DNA of 64,000 nucleotides. Source: Paramagnetospirillum kuznetsovii (GTDB lineage Bacteria; Pseudomonadota; Alphaproteobacteria; Rhodospirillales; Magnetospirillaceae). The position numbers and the translations under genes were made by a program. The notes beneath the pieces are model-generated. The model worked only from the letters and a program-made list of their open reading frames with translations, made no database searches and was not told where the DNA came from. The first letter of the stretch is position 1. Each line of letters starts with the position of its first letter. Location: the NCBI RefSeq assembly GCF_003284725.1, contig NZ_PGTO01000003.1, forward strand, positions 186,001 to 250,000. Direction: 5' to 3'. Shown piece after piece: positions 17,650 to 27,227 of the stretch.

Positions 17650-19412
17650 GCCTGTTTCCCGCCAAGCGCCATCAGCCCGGCTTTCACGCCGGCGACGATC
17701 TTCAGGCCGGAGCCGCACTGCGGCTGGACGGTGTTCGCATGCAGGCCATCGAGACCGGCCGCTCGCGTCTGGTCATCACCGCCTTGATCTTCCTGATGGG
17801 CTTCGGCGCCATCGGCGTTCGCATGGTGGACGTGTCGCTGCTGGACCGCGCCCCCGCCCGTCAGGCCGCCGCCCCCCAAAGTCGCTCCGACGGATTGGAG
17901 ATGGAGCGCGCCGATATCAGCGACCGCAGCGGCGTGTTGCTGGCCTCGTCGCTGCCCACCGTGTCGCTGTTCGCCAAGCCCGAAGACCTGAAAGCCGCCA
18001 AGGTGGATGTGGAGGGCGCCGCCGCCCAGTTGGTGTCGGTCCTGTCCGATCTGGACATGGAGGACACCATCGAGAAGCTGGCCTCGTCGCGCCAGTTCGT
18101 CTACCTGAAGCGCAATTTGACGCCGCGCCAGCAATACGATGTCAACGCGCTGGGCATTCCCGGCCTGCAATTCGAGAAGGGCGAGCGCCGCATCTATCCC
18201 CACGGCAATCTGGTGTCCCACGTGGTCGGCATGACCGATGTGGACAACAAGGGCGTCGCCGGAATCGAGAAGCGGTTCGAGAACGCCATCCGCGAAAGCC
18301 GGGAACCGCTGGGCCTGGCCATCGACATCCGGGTCCAGACCATCTTGCGCAACGAACTGGCCCGCGCCGTCCAGGAATTCTCCGCCGTGGGCGCCACCGG
18401 CATGGTGATGGACGTCAATAGCGGCGAGATGATCGCCATGGTCAGCCTGCCCGATTTCGACCCCAACGATCCCCCCCCGGCCACCGATCCCGCCATGTTC
18501 AACCGCGCCACCAAGGGCGCCTACGAGATGGGCAGCACCTTCAAGCTGTTCAACACCGCCATGGTGCTGGACCTGGGGCGCGCCAACCTCAATTCAAGCT
18601 TCGACGCCTCCAAGCCGCTGGTCTTCGCCAGCCACACCATCCATGACGACCATGCCCTGAACCGCTGGCTGACCATCCCGGAAATCCTGATCCATTCCTC
18701 CAATATCGGCTCGGCCCGCATGGCGCTGGACGCCGGAACCGAGGCCCAGCGCGCCTTCATGGCCCGTATCGGCATGCTGGCCCCGCCCGCCATCGAATTG
18801 CCCGAGGTGGGCGCGCCCATGGTTCCCAATCCCTGGCGCGAGATCAGCACCATCACCATCGCCTTCGGCCACGGCCTGTCGGTGACGCCCTTGCAGCTGC
18901 TGAGCGGCGTCGCCACCTTGGTCAATGGCGGCGTCTACCATCAGCCGACCTTGCTGGCGCGCTCTCCCGACGAGAAGAGCGCGGGCATCCGCATCATCAA
19001 GCCGAAGACCTCGGAACAGATCCGTTCGCTGATGCGCATGGTGGTCACCGAGGGCACAGGCAAGAAGGCCGATGTTCCCGGCTACGAGGTGGGCGGCAAG
19101 ACCGGCACCGCCGAGAAGGCGGGCCATGGCGGCTATCGCAAGAAGGCGGTGTTGTCTTCCTTCGTCTCCGCCTTCCCCATGGATGCGCCGCGCTACGCCG
19201 TCCTGATCATGATCGACGAGCCGCAGGCCACCAAGGAGACCTATGGATTCATCACGGCGGGATGGACGGCGGCCCCGGTTACCGGTCGGGTCATCGCCCA
19301 GATCGCCCCCCTGATGGGCTTGATGCCCAAGACCGTGGTCCCGGCGCCGACCGTGGCCACCAAGAACGTGCCCCCCTCCGGAAGGAGCAGAGAAGTTGCG
19401 GCGGTTGAGTGA
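17646..19412 (+). CDS. ftsI: Septal transpeptidase FtsI (PBP3)
   Basis: 588 aa, GTG start overlapping the ftsL stop (GTGA). One N-terminal transmembrane helix (LVITALIFLMGFGAIGVRMV), then the PBP dimerisation domain (ERADISDRSGVLLASSLPTV) and the transpeptidase domain. Active-site motifs are all present: GSTFKLF (SxxK nucleophile), HSSNIG (SxN) and GGKTGTAEKAG (KTG). It cross-links septal peptidoglycan. The C-terminal tail after position 560 is Pro/Thr rich. The 3' end overlaps the murE start by 17 bases. Confidence 0.96.
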   Translation: MSLFPAKRHQPGFHAGDDLQAGAALRLDGVRMQAIETGRSRLVITALIFLMGFGAIGVRMVDVSLLDRAPARQAAAPQSRSDGLEMERADISDRSGVLLASSLPTVSLFAKPEDLKAAKVDVEGAAAQLVSVLSDLDMEDTIEKLASSRQFVYLKRNLTPRQQYDVNALGIPGLQFEKGERRIYPHGNLVSHVVGMTDVDNKGVAGIEKRFENAIRESREPLGLAIDIRVQTILRNELARAVQEFSAVGATGMVMDVNSGEMIAMVSLPDFDPNDPPPATDPAMFNRATKGAYEMGSTFKLFNTAMVLDLGRANLNSSFDASKPLVFASHTIHDDHALNRWLTIPEILIHSSNIGSARMALDAGTEAQRAFMARIGMLAPPAIELPEVGAPMVPNPWREISTITIAFGHGLSVTPLQLLSGVATLVNGGVYHQPTLLARSPDEKSAGIRIIKPKTSEQIRSLMRMVVTEGTGKKADVPGYEVGGKTGTAEKAGHGGYRKKAVLSSFVSAFPMDAPRYAVLIMIDEPQATKETYGFITAGWTAAPVTGRVIAQIAPLMGLMPKTVVPAPTVATKNVPPSGRSREVAAVE

Positions 19413-20850
19413 GATGATGGGAACGAACCTCGCCCACGACATGGACATCGCCGGCATCACCGCCGATTCCCGTGCCGTGGCCAAGGGATTCCTGTTCGCC
19501 GCCCTGGTGGGAACCAAGGCCGACGGCCGCGCCTTCGTGCCCGCCGCCATCGCCAAAGGCGCCACCGCCATTCTTGCCCCCGAGGGCTCGGCCCTGGATC
19601 TGCCGCCCGGCGTGGTCCTGATCACCGATGCCAATCCACGCCGCCGCTTCGCCCAAATGGCCGCCGCCTTCCATGGCGCCCAGCCCGACACCATGGTCGC
19701 GGTCACCGGCACCAACGGTAAGACCTCGGTCGCCAGCTTCTACCGCCAGATCATGGACGCATTGGGCCATCCGGCCGCCGCCATCGGCACCCTGGGGATC
19801 ATCGCCAAGGGATGGGACAACGCGGGCGGCCTGACCACCCCCGACCCCGCCGCCCTGCACGAATCGCTGGCCCGCCTGAAAGCCTTCGGCATCAGCCATG
19901 CCTGCATGGAGGCTTCCAGCCACGGCCTCGACCAGCACCGCCTGGACGGCGTTCGCCTCGCGGCCGCCGCCTTCACCAATCTGACGTGGGATCACCTCGA
20001 CTATCACGGCGACATGGAGACCTACGCCAAGGCCAAGCAGCGGCTGTTCACCGAACTGGTGGGCGACGGCGGCACGGCGGTCATCAACATGGATGCCGAG
20101 CACGGCCCCCGCTTCGCCCAGGCCGCCGCCGCCCGTGGCCTCATGGTCATGGGCTATGGCAAGGCAGCCGCCGAGCTGCGCCTGATCGCCGCCGCCGCCA
20201 AGCCGTTCGGCCAGGAACTGCGCCTGGAGATCATGGGCCGCTCCGCCACCGTCAAGCTACCCCTGGCCGGTCTGTTCCAGGCCTATAACGCCCTGGCCGC
20301 CCTGGGGCTCGCCCTGGCGTCGGGCGCCGATGCCAAAGCGGCGCTGGCGGCGCTGGAAAAGCTGGACGGCGTTCCCGGTCGCCTGCAACTGGCCGCCAAA
20401 CGCGCCAATGGCGCCGCCATCTATGTGGATTACGCCCATACCCCCGATGCCCTGGACACCGTGTTGAACGCCTTGAAGCCCCATGCGACCCGCCGTCTGG
20501 TCGCCGTGTTCGGCTGCGGCGGCGACCGCGACCCCGGCAAGCGTCCCCTGATGGGCGCCGTCGCCTGCCGTCTGGCCGACGCCACGATCATCACCGACGA
20601 CAATCCGCGTTCCGAGGATGCCGCCGCCATCCGCGAATCGGTGCGGACCGCCTGCCGCGGCGCCATCGAGATCGCCGACCGCCGCGAGGCCATCCGCACC
20701 GCCGTGGCCGGTCTGCAAAAGGGCGACCTGTTGCTGATCGCGGGCAAGGGCCACGAGACCGGCCAGATCGTGGGGGGCGCCGTTCTGCCCTTCGACGATG
20801 CCGAGGAAGCGCGCGCCGCCGTGCTTTTCGCCGATGGGAGGCTGTCATGA
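19396..20850 (+). CDS. murE: UDP-MurNAc-tripeptide synthetase MurE (meso-DAP adding)
   Basis: 484 aa. The start used is TTG at 19396, giving MRRLSEMM, with AAGGAGCAG upstream; an ATG seven codons later is a possible alternative. The P-loop is MVAVTGTNGKTSVASFYRQ. DDNPRSEDAAAI contains the DNPR motif that selects meso-diaminopimelate instead of lysine, consistent with a Gram-negative wall. HxxLDYH and GCGGDRDPGKRPLMG are also conserved. It overlaps ftsI by 17 bases and murF by 4. Confidence 0.96.
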   Translation: MRRLSEMMGTNLAHDMDIAGITADSRAVAKGFLFAALVGTKADGRAFVPAAIAKGATAILAPEGSALDLPPGVVLITDANPRRRFAQMAAAFHGAQPDTMVAVTGTNGKTSVASFYRQIMDALGHPAAAIGTLGIIAKGWDNAGGLTTPDPAALHESLARLKAFGISHACMEASSHGLDQHRLDGVRLAAAAFTNLTWDHLDYHGDMETYAKAKQRLFTELVGDGGTAVINMDAEHGPRFAQAAAARGLMVMGYGKAAAELRLIAAAAKPFGQELRLEIMGRSATVKLPLAGLFQAYNALAALGLALASGADAKAALAALEKLDGVPGRLQLAAKRANGAAIYVDYAHTPDALDTVLNALKPHATRRLVAVFGCGGDRDPGKRPLMGAVACRLADATIITDDNPRSEDAAAIRESVRTACRGAIEIADRREAIRTAVAGLQKGDLLLIAGKGHETGQIVGGAVLPFDDAEEARAAVLFADGRLS

Positions 20851-22238
20851 GCGAGCAACCGCTCTGGACATCCACCGAGGCCGCCGCCGCCGTGGCGGGA
20901 ACCCCGTCGGGCACCATGTGGGAAGCGTCGGGCGTCTCCATCGACAGCCGTACCGTCCAGCCGGGCGATCTGTTCATCGCCCTGCAAGGCCCCAATCACG
21001 ACGGCCACGACCATGTGGCGGGCGCCCTGGCCAATGGCGCCGCCTGCGCCCTGGTGCATCGCCTGCCCGCTGGCGTGCCCGACGACGCGCCGCTGCTGCT
21101 GGTCAAGGACACCACGGCGGCGCTGGAAGACTTGGCCGCCGCCGCCCGCGCCCGGAGCACCGCCCGCATCGTCGCCGTCACCGGCAGCGTGGGCAAGACC
21201 GGCACCAAGGAGATGCTGCGCCTGGTCCTGGCCGAGCAGGGTCGCACCCATGCCAGCACCGGCAACCTGAACAACCACCTGGGCGCGCCACTGTCGCTGG
21301 CCCGCATGCCGCGCGACGCCCGGTTCGGCGTCTTCGAACTGGGCATGAACCATGCCGGTGAGTTGACGCCCCTAAGCCGCTTGGTGCGCCCCCATGTGGC
21401 CACCATTACGACCGTCGAAGCGGTGCATATGGAGTTCTTCGGCTCCACCGAAGCCATCGCCGACGCCAAGGCCGAGGTCTTCGCAGGGCTTGAGCCGGGC
21501 GGCATCGCCGTGCTGCCCCGCGACAACCGCCATTTCCACCGGCTGGCCGGGGCGGTCAAGAATTCCTCCATTCAGTCCTTCGGCAGCCATATCGAAGCCA
21601 CCGCCCGGCTGATGGACGCCGCCGTCGATCCCGAAGCCACCGTCGTGTTCGCCCTGCTGGGCGAGCGCGCCCTGTCCTACCGCATCGGCATTCCCGGTCT
21701 GCACTGGGCCATGAATTCCCTGGCCGTCCTGCTGGTGGCCGAGGCACTGGGCGCCGATGGGGATCGCGCCGCCAAGGCGCTGGCCGGAATGTCGGCCCCC
21801 AAGGGACGCGGCGAACGTCGCCGCGTCGCCGTCCCCGGCGGCAATGCCGAGCTGATCGACGAAAGCTACAACGCCTCGCCGGTGTCCATGCGGGCCGCCA
21901 TCGCCACCCTGGCCTCGGCCAAACCGGCCAAGGGCGCGCGCCGCATCGCGGTGATGGGCGACATGCTGGAACTGGGCGAGACCGGACCGGCGCTGCACGC
22001 CTCGCTGGCCGAGACCATCGAGAACTGGGGCATCGATACCGTTTTTACCGCAGGCCCCCTGATGCGCCATCTGCGCGACGCCTTGCCCGACCACCGGCGC
22101 GGCGGCCATGCCGAATCCTCCGACGCCCTGGCGCCGCTGGTCCGCCAAGCGGTGCGCAACGGCGACGTGGTCATGGTCAAGGGATCGGCGGGCAGCAAGA
22201 TGGGCCGGGTGGTCCAGGCTTTGGCAGAGGAGAGATAG
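20847..22238 (+). CDS. murF: UDP-MurNAc-pentapeptide synthetase MurF
   Basis: 463 aa. Adds D-Ala-D-Ala to the UDP-MurNAc-tripeptide. SIDSRTVQPGDLFIALQG is the N-terminal MurF/MurE fingerprint; the P-loop is IVAVTGSVGKTGTKEML; NLNNHLGAPLSLARM and FELGMNHAGELTPLSRLV are MurF specific; IDESYNASPVSMRAA lies in the C-terminal domain. Start overlaps murE (ATGA) and mraY follows after 6 bases. Confidence 0.96.
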   Translation: MSEQPLWTSTEAAAAVAGTPSGTMWEASGVSIDSRTVQPGDLFIALQGPNHDGHDHVAGALANGAACALVHRLPAGVPDDAPLLLVKDTTAALEDLAAAARARSTARIVAVTGSVGKTGTKEMLRLVLAEQGRTHASTGNLNNHLGAPLSLARMPRDARFGVFELGMNHAGELTPLSRLVRPHVATITTVEAVHMEFFGSTEAIADAKAEVFAGLEPGGIAVLPRDNRHFHRLAGAVKNSSIQSFGSHIEATARLMDAAVDPEATVVFALLGERALSYRIGIPGLHWAMNSLAVLLVAEALGADGDRAAKALAGMSAPKGRGERRRVAVPGGNAELIDESYNASPVSMRAAIATLASAKPAKGARRIAVMGDMLELGETGPALHASLAETIENWGIDTVFTAGPLMRHLRDALPDHRRGGHAESSDALAPLVRQAVRNGDVVMVKGSAGSKMGRVVQALAEER

Positions 22239-22244
22239 GACCAC

Positions 22245-23333
22245 ATGCTCTACAACCTCCTCTACCCGCTGGCGGATCAGGTTCCCGTCTTCAATCTGTT
22301 CAAATACCTGACCTTCCGCACCGGCGGCGCGGTCCTCACCGCGCTGATCGTGTCCTTCCTGCTGGGCCCGGCCATCATCAATTCCCTGCGCAAATGGCAA
22401 AAGCAGGGCCAGCCCATCCGCGCCGACGGGCCGGAAAGCCATCTGCTGACCAAGAAAGGAACCCCCACCATGGGCGGCTTCCTGATCCTGATCGCCTTGG
22501 CGGTGTCTACCCTGCTATGGGCCGATCTGCGCAATCAATATGTCTGGATCGTCACCCTGGTGACCCTGGGCTACGGACTGATCGGCTTTCTCGACGACTA
22601 TCTCAAGGTCTCCAAGAAGAACCCCAAGGGCATGCCCGGCAAGGCCAAGCTGGTGGGTGAAGTGGTCATCGCCCTGATCGCCGCCACCTGGGTCATGGCC
22701 TTGCAGCGCGAGCCCCTGGCGGGCGCCCTGGCGGTGCCGTTCTTCAAGACCGTGCTGCTGCAGCTGTCCTGGCTGTATCTGCCCTTCGCGGTGTTCATCG
22801 TGGTCGGCGCCGGTAACGCGGTGAACCTGACCGACGGCCTGGACGGGCTCGCCATCGTGCCGGTGATGATCGCGGCGGGCGTCTTCGCCATCATCGCCTA
22901 TCTGGTCGGCCACGCCGTCTTCGCCAACTACCTGCAAATCCACTACGTCACCGGATCGGGCGAACTGGCGGTGTTCTGCGGCGCATTGGTGGGAGCCGGT
23001 CTCGGCTTCCTGTGGTTCAACGCGCCGCCCGCCATGGTGTTCATGGGCGACACCGGCAGCCTCGCGCTGGGCGGCGCCCTGGGCGCCATCAGCGTGGTGA
23101 CCAAGCACGAGCTGGTGCTGGGCATCGTCGGCGGCCTGTTCGTGCTGGAGACCGTCTCGGTCATTGTCCAGGTGGCCTCGTTCAAGCTGACCGGCAAGCG
23201 GGTGTTCCGCATGGCGCCGCTGCACCACCACTACGAAAAGAAGGGCTGGGCCGAACCCACCGTGGTGATCCGCTTCTGGATCATCGCCACCATCCTGGCC
23301 CTGGTCGGCCTGTCCACCCTGAAGCTGAGATAG
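22245..23333 (+). CDS. mraY: Phospho-MurNAc-pentapeptide translocase MraY
   Basis: 362 aa, about ten transmembrane helices. Transfers phospho-MurNAc-pentapeptide to undecaprenyl phosphate, forming lipid I at the inner membrane. Catalytic-loop motifs are visible: [30 protein letters not shown] (Asp pair), [13 protein letters not shown] and the C-terminal [19 protein letters not shown] (HHH). AGGAGAGATAGGA gives a strong ribosome-binding site. N-terminus [20 protein letters not shown] is typical. Confidence 0.97.
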   Translation: MLYNLLYPLADQVPVFNLFKYLTFRTGGAVLTALIVSFLLGPAIINSLRKWQKQGQPIRADGPESHLLTKKGTPTMGGFLILIALAVSTLLWADLRNQYVWIVTLVTLGYGLIGFLDDYLKVSKKNPKGMPGKAKLVGEVVIALIAATWVMALQREPLAGALAVPFFKTVLLQLSWLYLPFAVFIVVGAGNAVNLTDGLDGLAIVPVMIAAGVFAIIAYLVGHAVFANYLQIHYVTGSGELAVFCGALVGAGLGFLWFNAPPAMVFMGDTGSLALGGALGAISVVTKHELVLGIVGGLFVLETVSVIVQVASFKLTGKRVFRMAPLHHHYEKKGWAEPTVVIRFWIIATILALVGLSTLKLR

Positions 23334-23340
23334 GCGCGTC

Positions 23341-24714
23341 ATGATCCCGGTCCCGTTCCTCAAAGGCAAGCGCGTCGCGGTGATGGGTCTCGGCAAGTCC
23401 GGGACGGCGACGGCACGCGCGCTGCTGGCCAGCGGCGCGGGCATCATGGCCTGGGACGATAACGACGGGGCGCGCCGCATGGGCGCCGAGGACGGCCTGC
23501 CCATCGGCGACCTGATGGTCATGAACATCGCCAAGGCCGATCTGCTGGTGTGGAGCCCGGGCATTCCCCACACCCATCCCCAGCCGCATCCGGTGGCGGT
23601 AAAGGCCAAGGCGGCCAATGTGCCCATGGTCTGCGACGTGGAACTGCTGGCCCTGGCCAAGCCCGAGCACCGCTTCCTGGCCGTGACCGGCACCAATGGC
23701 AAGTCCACCACCACCACCCTGCTGACCCATGTCTTCCAGGCCTCGGGCCACCCGGCGGCGGCTGGTGGCAATCTGGGCACCGCCGCGCTGGACATGCCCG
23801 AGCTTCCCGGCGACGGCCGCTATGTGCTGGAACTGTCCTCCTATCAGTTGGAGCTGGTGCACAGCCTGAAGCTGGGCGTCGGCATCCTGCTCAACATCAC
23901 CCCCGACCATCTCGGCCGCCACGGCGGCATGGACGGCTATGTGGCGGCCAAGCGCCGCCTGTTCGACTTCCTGGTTCCCGGCGGCGCGGCGGTGATCGGC
24001 ATGGATGACGGCGCTTCCAAATCCATGGCCGCCGAACTGTCGCGCCTGGGTGTGCGGGTGGTGCCGGTCTCGGTCAAGCAGGTGCTGGCCGACGGCGTTT
24101 CCGCCCCCGAGGGCGTGCTGCTGGACAATGGCAAGCCGGTCTGCGACTTGAAGGACTTCCCCCGCCTGCCGGGCCGCCATAACTGGCAGAACGCCTGCGC
24201 CGTCTATGCCGCCGCCCGCGCCGAGGGCGTCCCAGCCAAGGCCATCGTGGCGGCGCTGGCCAGCTATCCCGGCCTCGCCCATCGCCAGGAACTGATCGCC
24301 ACCGTGGACGGCATCCGCTGGATCAACGATTCCAAGGCCACCAACGCCGACGCGGTGGACAAGGCGCTGGTCTGCTACGACCGCATCTATTGGATCCTGG
24401 GCGGCCAAGCCAAGGAAGGCGGCATTGCCTCGCTGGAAAAGCATTTCGGCCGCATCGAGCACGCCTTCCTGATCGGCGAGGCGACCGAGGATTTCGCCGC
24501 CGCCCTTGACGGCAAGGTCCGCTTTACCCGCTGCGCCACCCTGGCCAATGCGGTCGCCAGCGCCCGCAACCTGGCGACCTCGGACGCCATCGACGGCTCG
24601 GTGGTGCTGCTGTCGCCCGCCTGCGCCTCGTGGGATCAGTTCACGTCGTTCGAGCATCGCGGCGACAGCTTCCGCGAACTGGTGATGGCCTTCGCCGGGG
24701 GGGGAGGAGAATGA
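23341..24714 (+). CDS. murD: UDP-MurNAc-L-Ala:D-Glu ligase MurD
   Basis: 457 aa. Adds D-Glu in the cytoplasmic stage of wall synthesis. N-terminal Rossmann-like VAVMGLGKSGTATARALLA; ATP site FLAVTGTNGKSTTTTLLTHV; ELSSYQLELVHSLKLGVGI; GLAHRQELIATVDGIRWIND and SKATNADAV; C-terminal LLSPACASWDQFTSFEHRGD. All are MurD signatures. Its stop overlaps the ATG of the mini-ORF in the spacer before ftsW instead of the ftsW start itself. Confidence 0.96.
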   Translation: MIPVPFLKGKRVAVMGLGKSGTATARALLASGAGIMAWDDNDGARRMGAEDGLPIGDLMVMNIAKADLLVWSPGIPHTHPQPHPVAVKAKAANVPMVCDVELLALAKPEHRFLAVTGTNGKSTTTTLLTHVFQASGHPAAAGGNLGTAALDMPELPGDGRYVLELSSYQLELVHSLKLGVGILLNITPDHLGRHGGMDGYVAAKRRLFDFLVPGGAAVIGMDDGASKSMAAELSRLGVRVVPVSVKQVLADGVSAPEGVLLDNGKPVCDLKDFPRLPGRHNWQNACAVYAAARAEGVPAKAIVAALASYPGLAHRQELIATVDGIRWINDSKATNADAVDKALVCYDRIYWILGGQAKEGGIASLEKHFGRIEHAFLIGEATEDFAAALDGKVRFTRCATLANAVASARNLATSDAIDGSVVLLSPACASWDQFTSFEHRGDSFRELVMAFAGGGGE

Positions 24715-24866
24715 CGCACCCGGCACCCGAGATGGAGCGGAGCGGAATGCGGGCGGGACGCCCGCGCTCCGGCGAAGCGACTATGCGCGTTGAGCGCACG
24801 CGCCTCGTGGCGCGGAAGCCAAGCGAACGGAGTTCGCGCCCGGCGACTGAGGGGCTTTCATCATGA
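24711..24866 (+). repeat. Intercistronic repeat insert A with coupling mini-ORF (murD/ftsW)
   Basis: The spacer holds one open frame of 51 codons. Its ATG overlaps the murD stop and its TGA overlaps the ftsW start (ATGA at both ends). The encoded peptide is Arg/Ser rich (MTHPAPEMERSG..., ending SSRPATEGLSS) and looks like no known protein. The DNA contains a REP-like unit (24749-24770), hairpins TGCGC-GTTGA-GCGCA and CGCGCC-TCGT-GGCGCG, and CGAAC-GGA-GTTCG. The conserved 3' block CGCCCGGCG-AC-TGAGGGG supplies the ftsW ribosome-binding site. Related inserts: B, C and D. Confidence 0.7.
24749..24770 (+). repeat. REP-like palindromic unit, single copy
   Basis: Stem GCGGGCG-GGA-CGCCCGC followed by GCTCC, 22 bases. 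The identical unit occurs as inverted pairs at 39540-39597 and 44819-44881. Here it is single and lies inside insert A. Confidence 0.75.
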
Positions 24867-25993
24867 CCATCACTTTTGGCCGCACCGATACCTCGACCCT
24901 GGGCCGCTGGTGGTGGACGGTGGATCGCTGGTCCATCGCCGCCCTGGTCCTGCTGGTGGCGGTGGGCGCCCTGCTGACCATGGCGGCCAGCCCGGCGGTG
25001 GCCGAGCGCATCAACGTGCAAAGCTTCCACTTCGTGCGCCGCCAGTTCATGTTCCTGGCCCCCGCCTTGATCACCATGGTGGCGGTGTCGCTGCTGAGCC
25101 CCAAGCAGATCCGCCGCATGGCGGTCATCGGTCTGATCGGCACCATCGTGCTTCTGGCCCTGGTGCCGGTGCTGGGCGCCGAAGTCAAGGGCGCCAAGCG
25201 CTGGCTGAATCTCGGCGGTCTGTCCATCCAGCCGTCGGAATTCGTCAAGCCCATGTTCGCGGTGGTCTCGGGCTGGATGTTCGCCTCCGCCCGCATCGAG
25301 GAAGGCTTCCCCGGCCGCCTGATCGCCACCGGACTGTTCGGCGTGGTCGCCGCCCTGCTGCTGGTCCAGCCCGATGTGGGCCAGACCGCCATCCTGACCG
25401 CCATCTGGGCGGTCCAGTTCTTCCTGGCCGGTCTGTCCATCGGCTGGGTGGTCGGGCTGGGCCTCGCCGCCCCGGTGGGCGCCATGGCCGCCTATTACGC
25501 CTTCCCCCATGTGCATGCGCGCATCGACAAGTTCATGGACCCTTCCGGAGCGGGGGGCTATCAGGTCACCACCGCTCTCAACGCCTTCAAGAACGGCGGC
25601 CTGTTCGGCAAGGGGCCGGGCGAGGGCCGGGTCAAGCTGTCGCTGCCCGATGCCCATACCGACTTCATCCTGGCGGTGGGCGGCGAGGAATTCGGCATCG
25701 TGCTGTGCCTGTTCATCCTGGCGCTGTTCGCCTTCATCGTGCTGCGCGGCTTCTCGCGGGTGCTGAAGGAAGACAATCTGTTCGTGGTTCTATCCACCGC
25801 CGGGCTGCTGGTCCAGTTCGGCCTGCAGGCCATGGTCAACATGGCCTCGACCCTGCGCATGATGCCCGCCAAGGGTATGACGCTGCCCTTCATCTCTTAC
25901 GGCGGCTCGTCCATGGTGGCGCTGGCGCTGGGCATGGGCATGGTCCTGGCGCTGACCCGCACCCGCTATGGCAGGGAGGGCCACGACGCATGA
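24863..25993 (+). CDS. ftsW: Lipid II polymerase FtsW (SEDS family)
   Basis: 376 aa with about ten transmembrane helices. SEDS glycosyltransferase that polymerises lipid II at the septum with FtsI. Motifs: GAKRWLNLGGLSIQPSEFVK (the SEDS signature), LLLVQPDVGQTAIL (containing the catalytic-loop Asp), GPGEGRVKLSLPDAHTDFIL and LPFISYGGSSMVALALGMGM. Length and order are normal. It starts after insert A, preceded by TGAGGGG as ribosome-binding site, and its stop overlaps the ATG of insert B. Confidence 0.96.
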   Translation: MTITFGRTDTSTLGRWWWTVDRWSIAALVLLVAVGALLTMAASPAVAERINVQSFHFVRRQFMFLAPALITMVAVSLLSPKQIRRMAVIGLIGTIVLLALVPVLGAEVKGAKRWLNLGGLSIQPSEFVKPMFAVVSGWMFASARIEEGFPGRLIATGLFGVVAALLLVQPDVGQTAILTAIWAVQFFLAGLSIGWVVGLGLAAPVGAMAAYYAFPHVHARIDKFMDPSGAGGYQVTTALNAFKNGGLFGKGPGEGRVKLSLPDAHTDFILAVGGEEFGIVLCLFILALFAFIVLRGFSRVLKEDNLFVVLSTAGLLVQFGLQAMVNMASTLRMMPAKGMTLPFISYGGSSMVALALGMGMVLALTRTRYGREGHDA

Positions 25994-26115
25994 GCGACCG
26001 CAGGGAGCGCGGGCGCGTTGAGCGCCCAGGAGCGACGAGGAAGCGCAGCGAAGGAGGGAAGCGGAGGAGCCCAGTGAGCGGAGCGAACGCCCGGCGCATG
26101 AGGGCTAAACCATGA
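25990..26115 (+). repeat. Intercistronic repeat insert B with coupling mini-ORF (ftsW/murG)
   Basis: 41-codon frame MSDRRERGRVERPG..., ending NARRMRAKP, very basic. Its ATG overlaps the ftsW stop and its TGA overlaps the murG start (ATGA at both ends). It shares with insert A a GTTGA-loop hairpin (here GGGCGC-GTTGA-GCGCCC, with compensating stem changes) and the 3' block CGCCCGGCG-CA-TGAGGG. It lacks the REP unit; the middle is an AGCG/GGAG-rich stretch. The 3' block is read in a different frame from inserts A, C and D. Confidence 0.62.
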
Positions 26116-27224
26116 CCACTCCCCCTCTCATCGCCCTCGCCGCCGGTGGTACCGGCGGCCACGTTTTTCCCGCCGAGGCCCTGGCCGCCGTGCTGCTGGA
26201 GCGCGGCCACCGGCTGGCCCTGGTGACCGACAAGCGCGGCGCCGCCTATGGCGGCACCCTGGGCTCGCTGGAGACCCATCGTATCTCTGCTGGCGGCATC
26301 GCGGGACGCGGCAAGCTGGCCAAGCTGCGCGCCGTGGCCGAACTGGGCCTGGGCGTGCTGCAGGCCCGCTCCCTGCTGTCCCGCATCCGCCCCGCCGTGG
26401 TGGTGGGCTTCGGCGGCTATGCCTCGGTTCCCGGCGTGGTCGCCGCCGTGCTGACCGGCATTCCCACCGCCATCCACGAACAGAACGCCGTGCTGGGCCG
26501 CGCCAATCGGCTGCTGGCGGGCAGGGTCAAGCGCATCGCCACCTCCTTCGCCGAGGTCAGCCATGTGGAGCCCCGCCTGGCCCCCAAGCTGGTCCATACC
26601 GGCATGCCGGTGCGGGCGGGCATCGACGCCATGCGCTCGGTCGCCTATCCGGCGCTGGACCAGACCGGCCCGATCAATCTGGTGGTGCTGGGCGGCAGCC
26701 AGGGCGCCCGCATCCTGTCCGAGGTGGTTCCCGCCGCGCTGGTCCGCCTGCCCGAAGCCCTGCGTCGGCGCATTTCCATCGCCCAGCAATGCCGTCCCGA
26801 GGATCTCGACGCGGTGGGCAAGGCCTATGAGGGCTCGGGTATCACCTGCACCCTGCAAAGCTTCTTCACCGACGTGCCCGAGCGGCTGGCGGGCGCCCAT
26901 CTGGTGATCGGCCGTGCCGGAGCCTCCACCGTGGCCGAACTGACCGCCCTGGGGCGTCCGGCCATCCTGGTCCCCTATCCCTTCGCCATCGACGACCACC
27001 AGACCGCCAATGCCCATGCGGTGGAAGACAGCGGCGGGGCCTGGCTGATGCAGCAGGACGGCTTTACCGCAGAGGCCCTGGCCGCCCGGCTGGAAACCCT
27101 GTTGGGCCAGCCGGAAACCCTGATCCGCACCGCCGAATGCGCCGCCAAGGCAGGCCGCCCCGACGCCGCCGCCCGGCTGGCCGATCTGGTGGCCGGCCTC
27201 ATCTCACCCGCGACGGGGATCTGA
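26112..27224 (+). CDS. murG: Lipid II synthase MurG (GlcNAc transferase)
   Basis: 370 aa peripheral membrane enzyme converting lipid I to lipid II. G loop 1 LAAGGTGGHVFPAEALA, G loop 2 VVGFGGYASVPGVVAA, HEQNAVLGRANRLLA, GGSQGARILSEVVP and IGRAGASTVAELTALGRPAI are all present. Upstream TGAGGG from insert B serves as ribosome-binding site. murC follows after 3 bases. Confidence 0.97.
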   Translation: MTTPPLIALAAGGTGGHVFPAEALAAVLLERGHRLALVTDKRGAAYGGTLGSLETHRISAGGIAGRGKLAKLRAVAELGLGVLQARSLLSRIRPAVVVGFGGYASVPGVVAAVLTGIPTAIHEQNAVLGRANRLLAGRVKRIATSFAEVSHVEPRLAPKLVHTGMPVRAGIDAMRSVAYPALDQTGPINLVVLGGSQGARILSEVVPAALVRLPEALRRRISIAQQCRPEDLDAVGKAYEGSGITCTLQSFFTDVPERLAGAHLVIGRAGASTVAELTALGRPAILVPYPFAIDDHQTANAHAVEDSGGAWLMQQDGFTAEALAARLETLLGQPETLIRTAECAAKAGRPDAAARLADLVAGLISPATGI

Positions 27225-27227
27225 CCC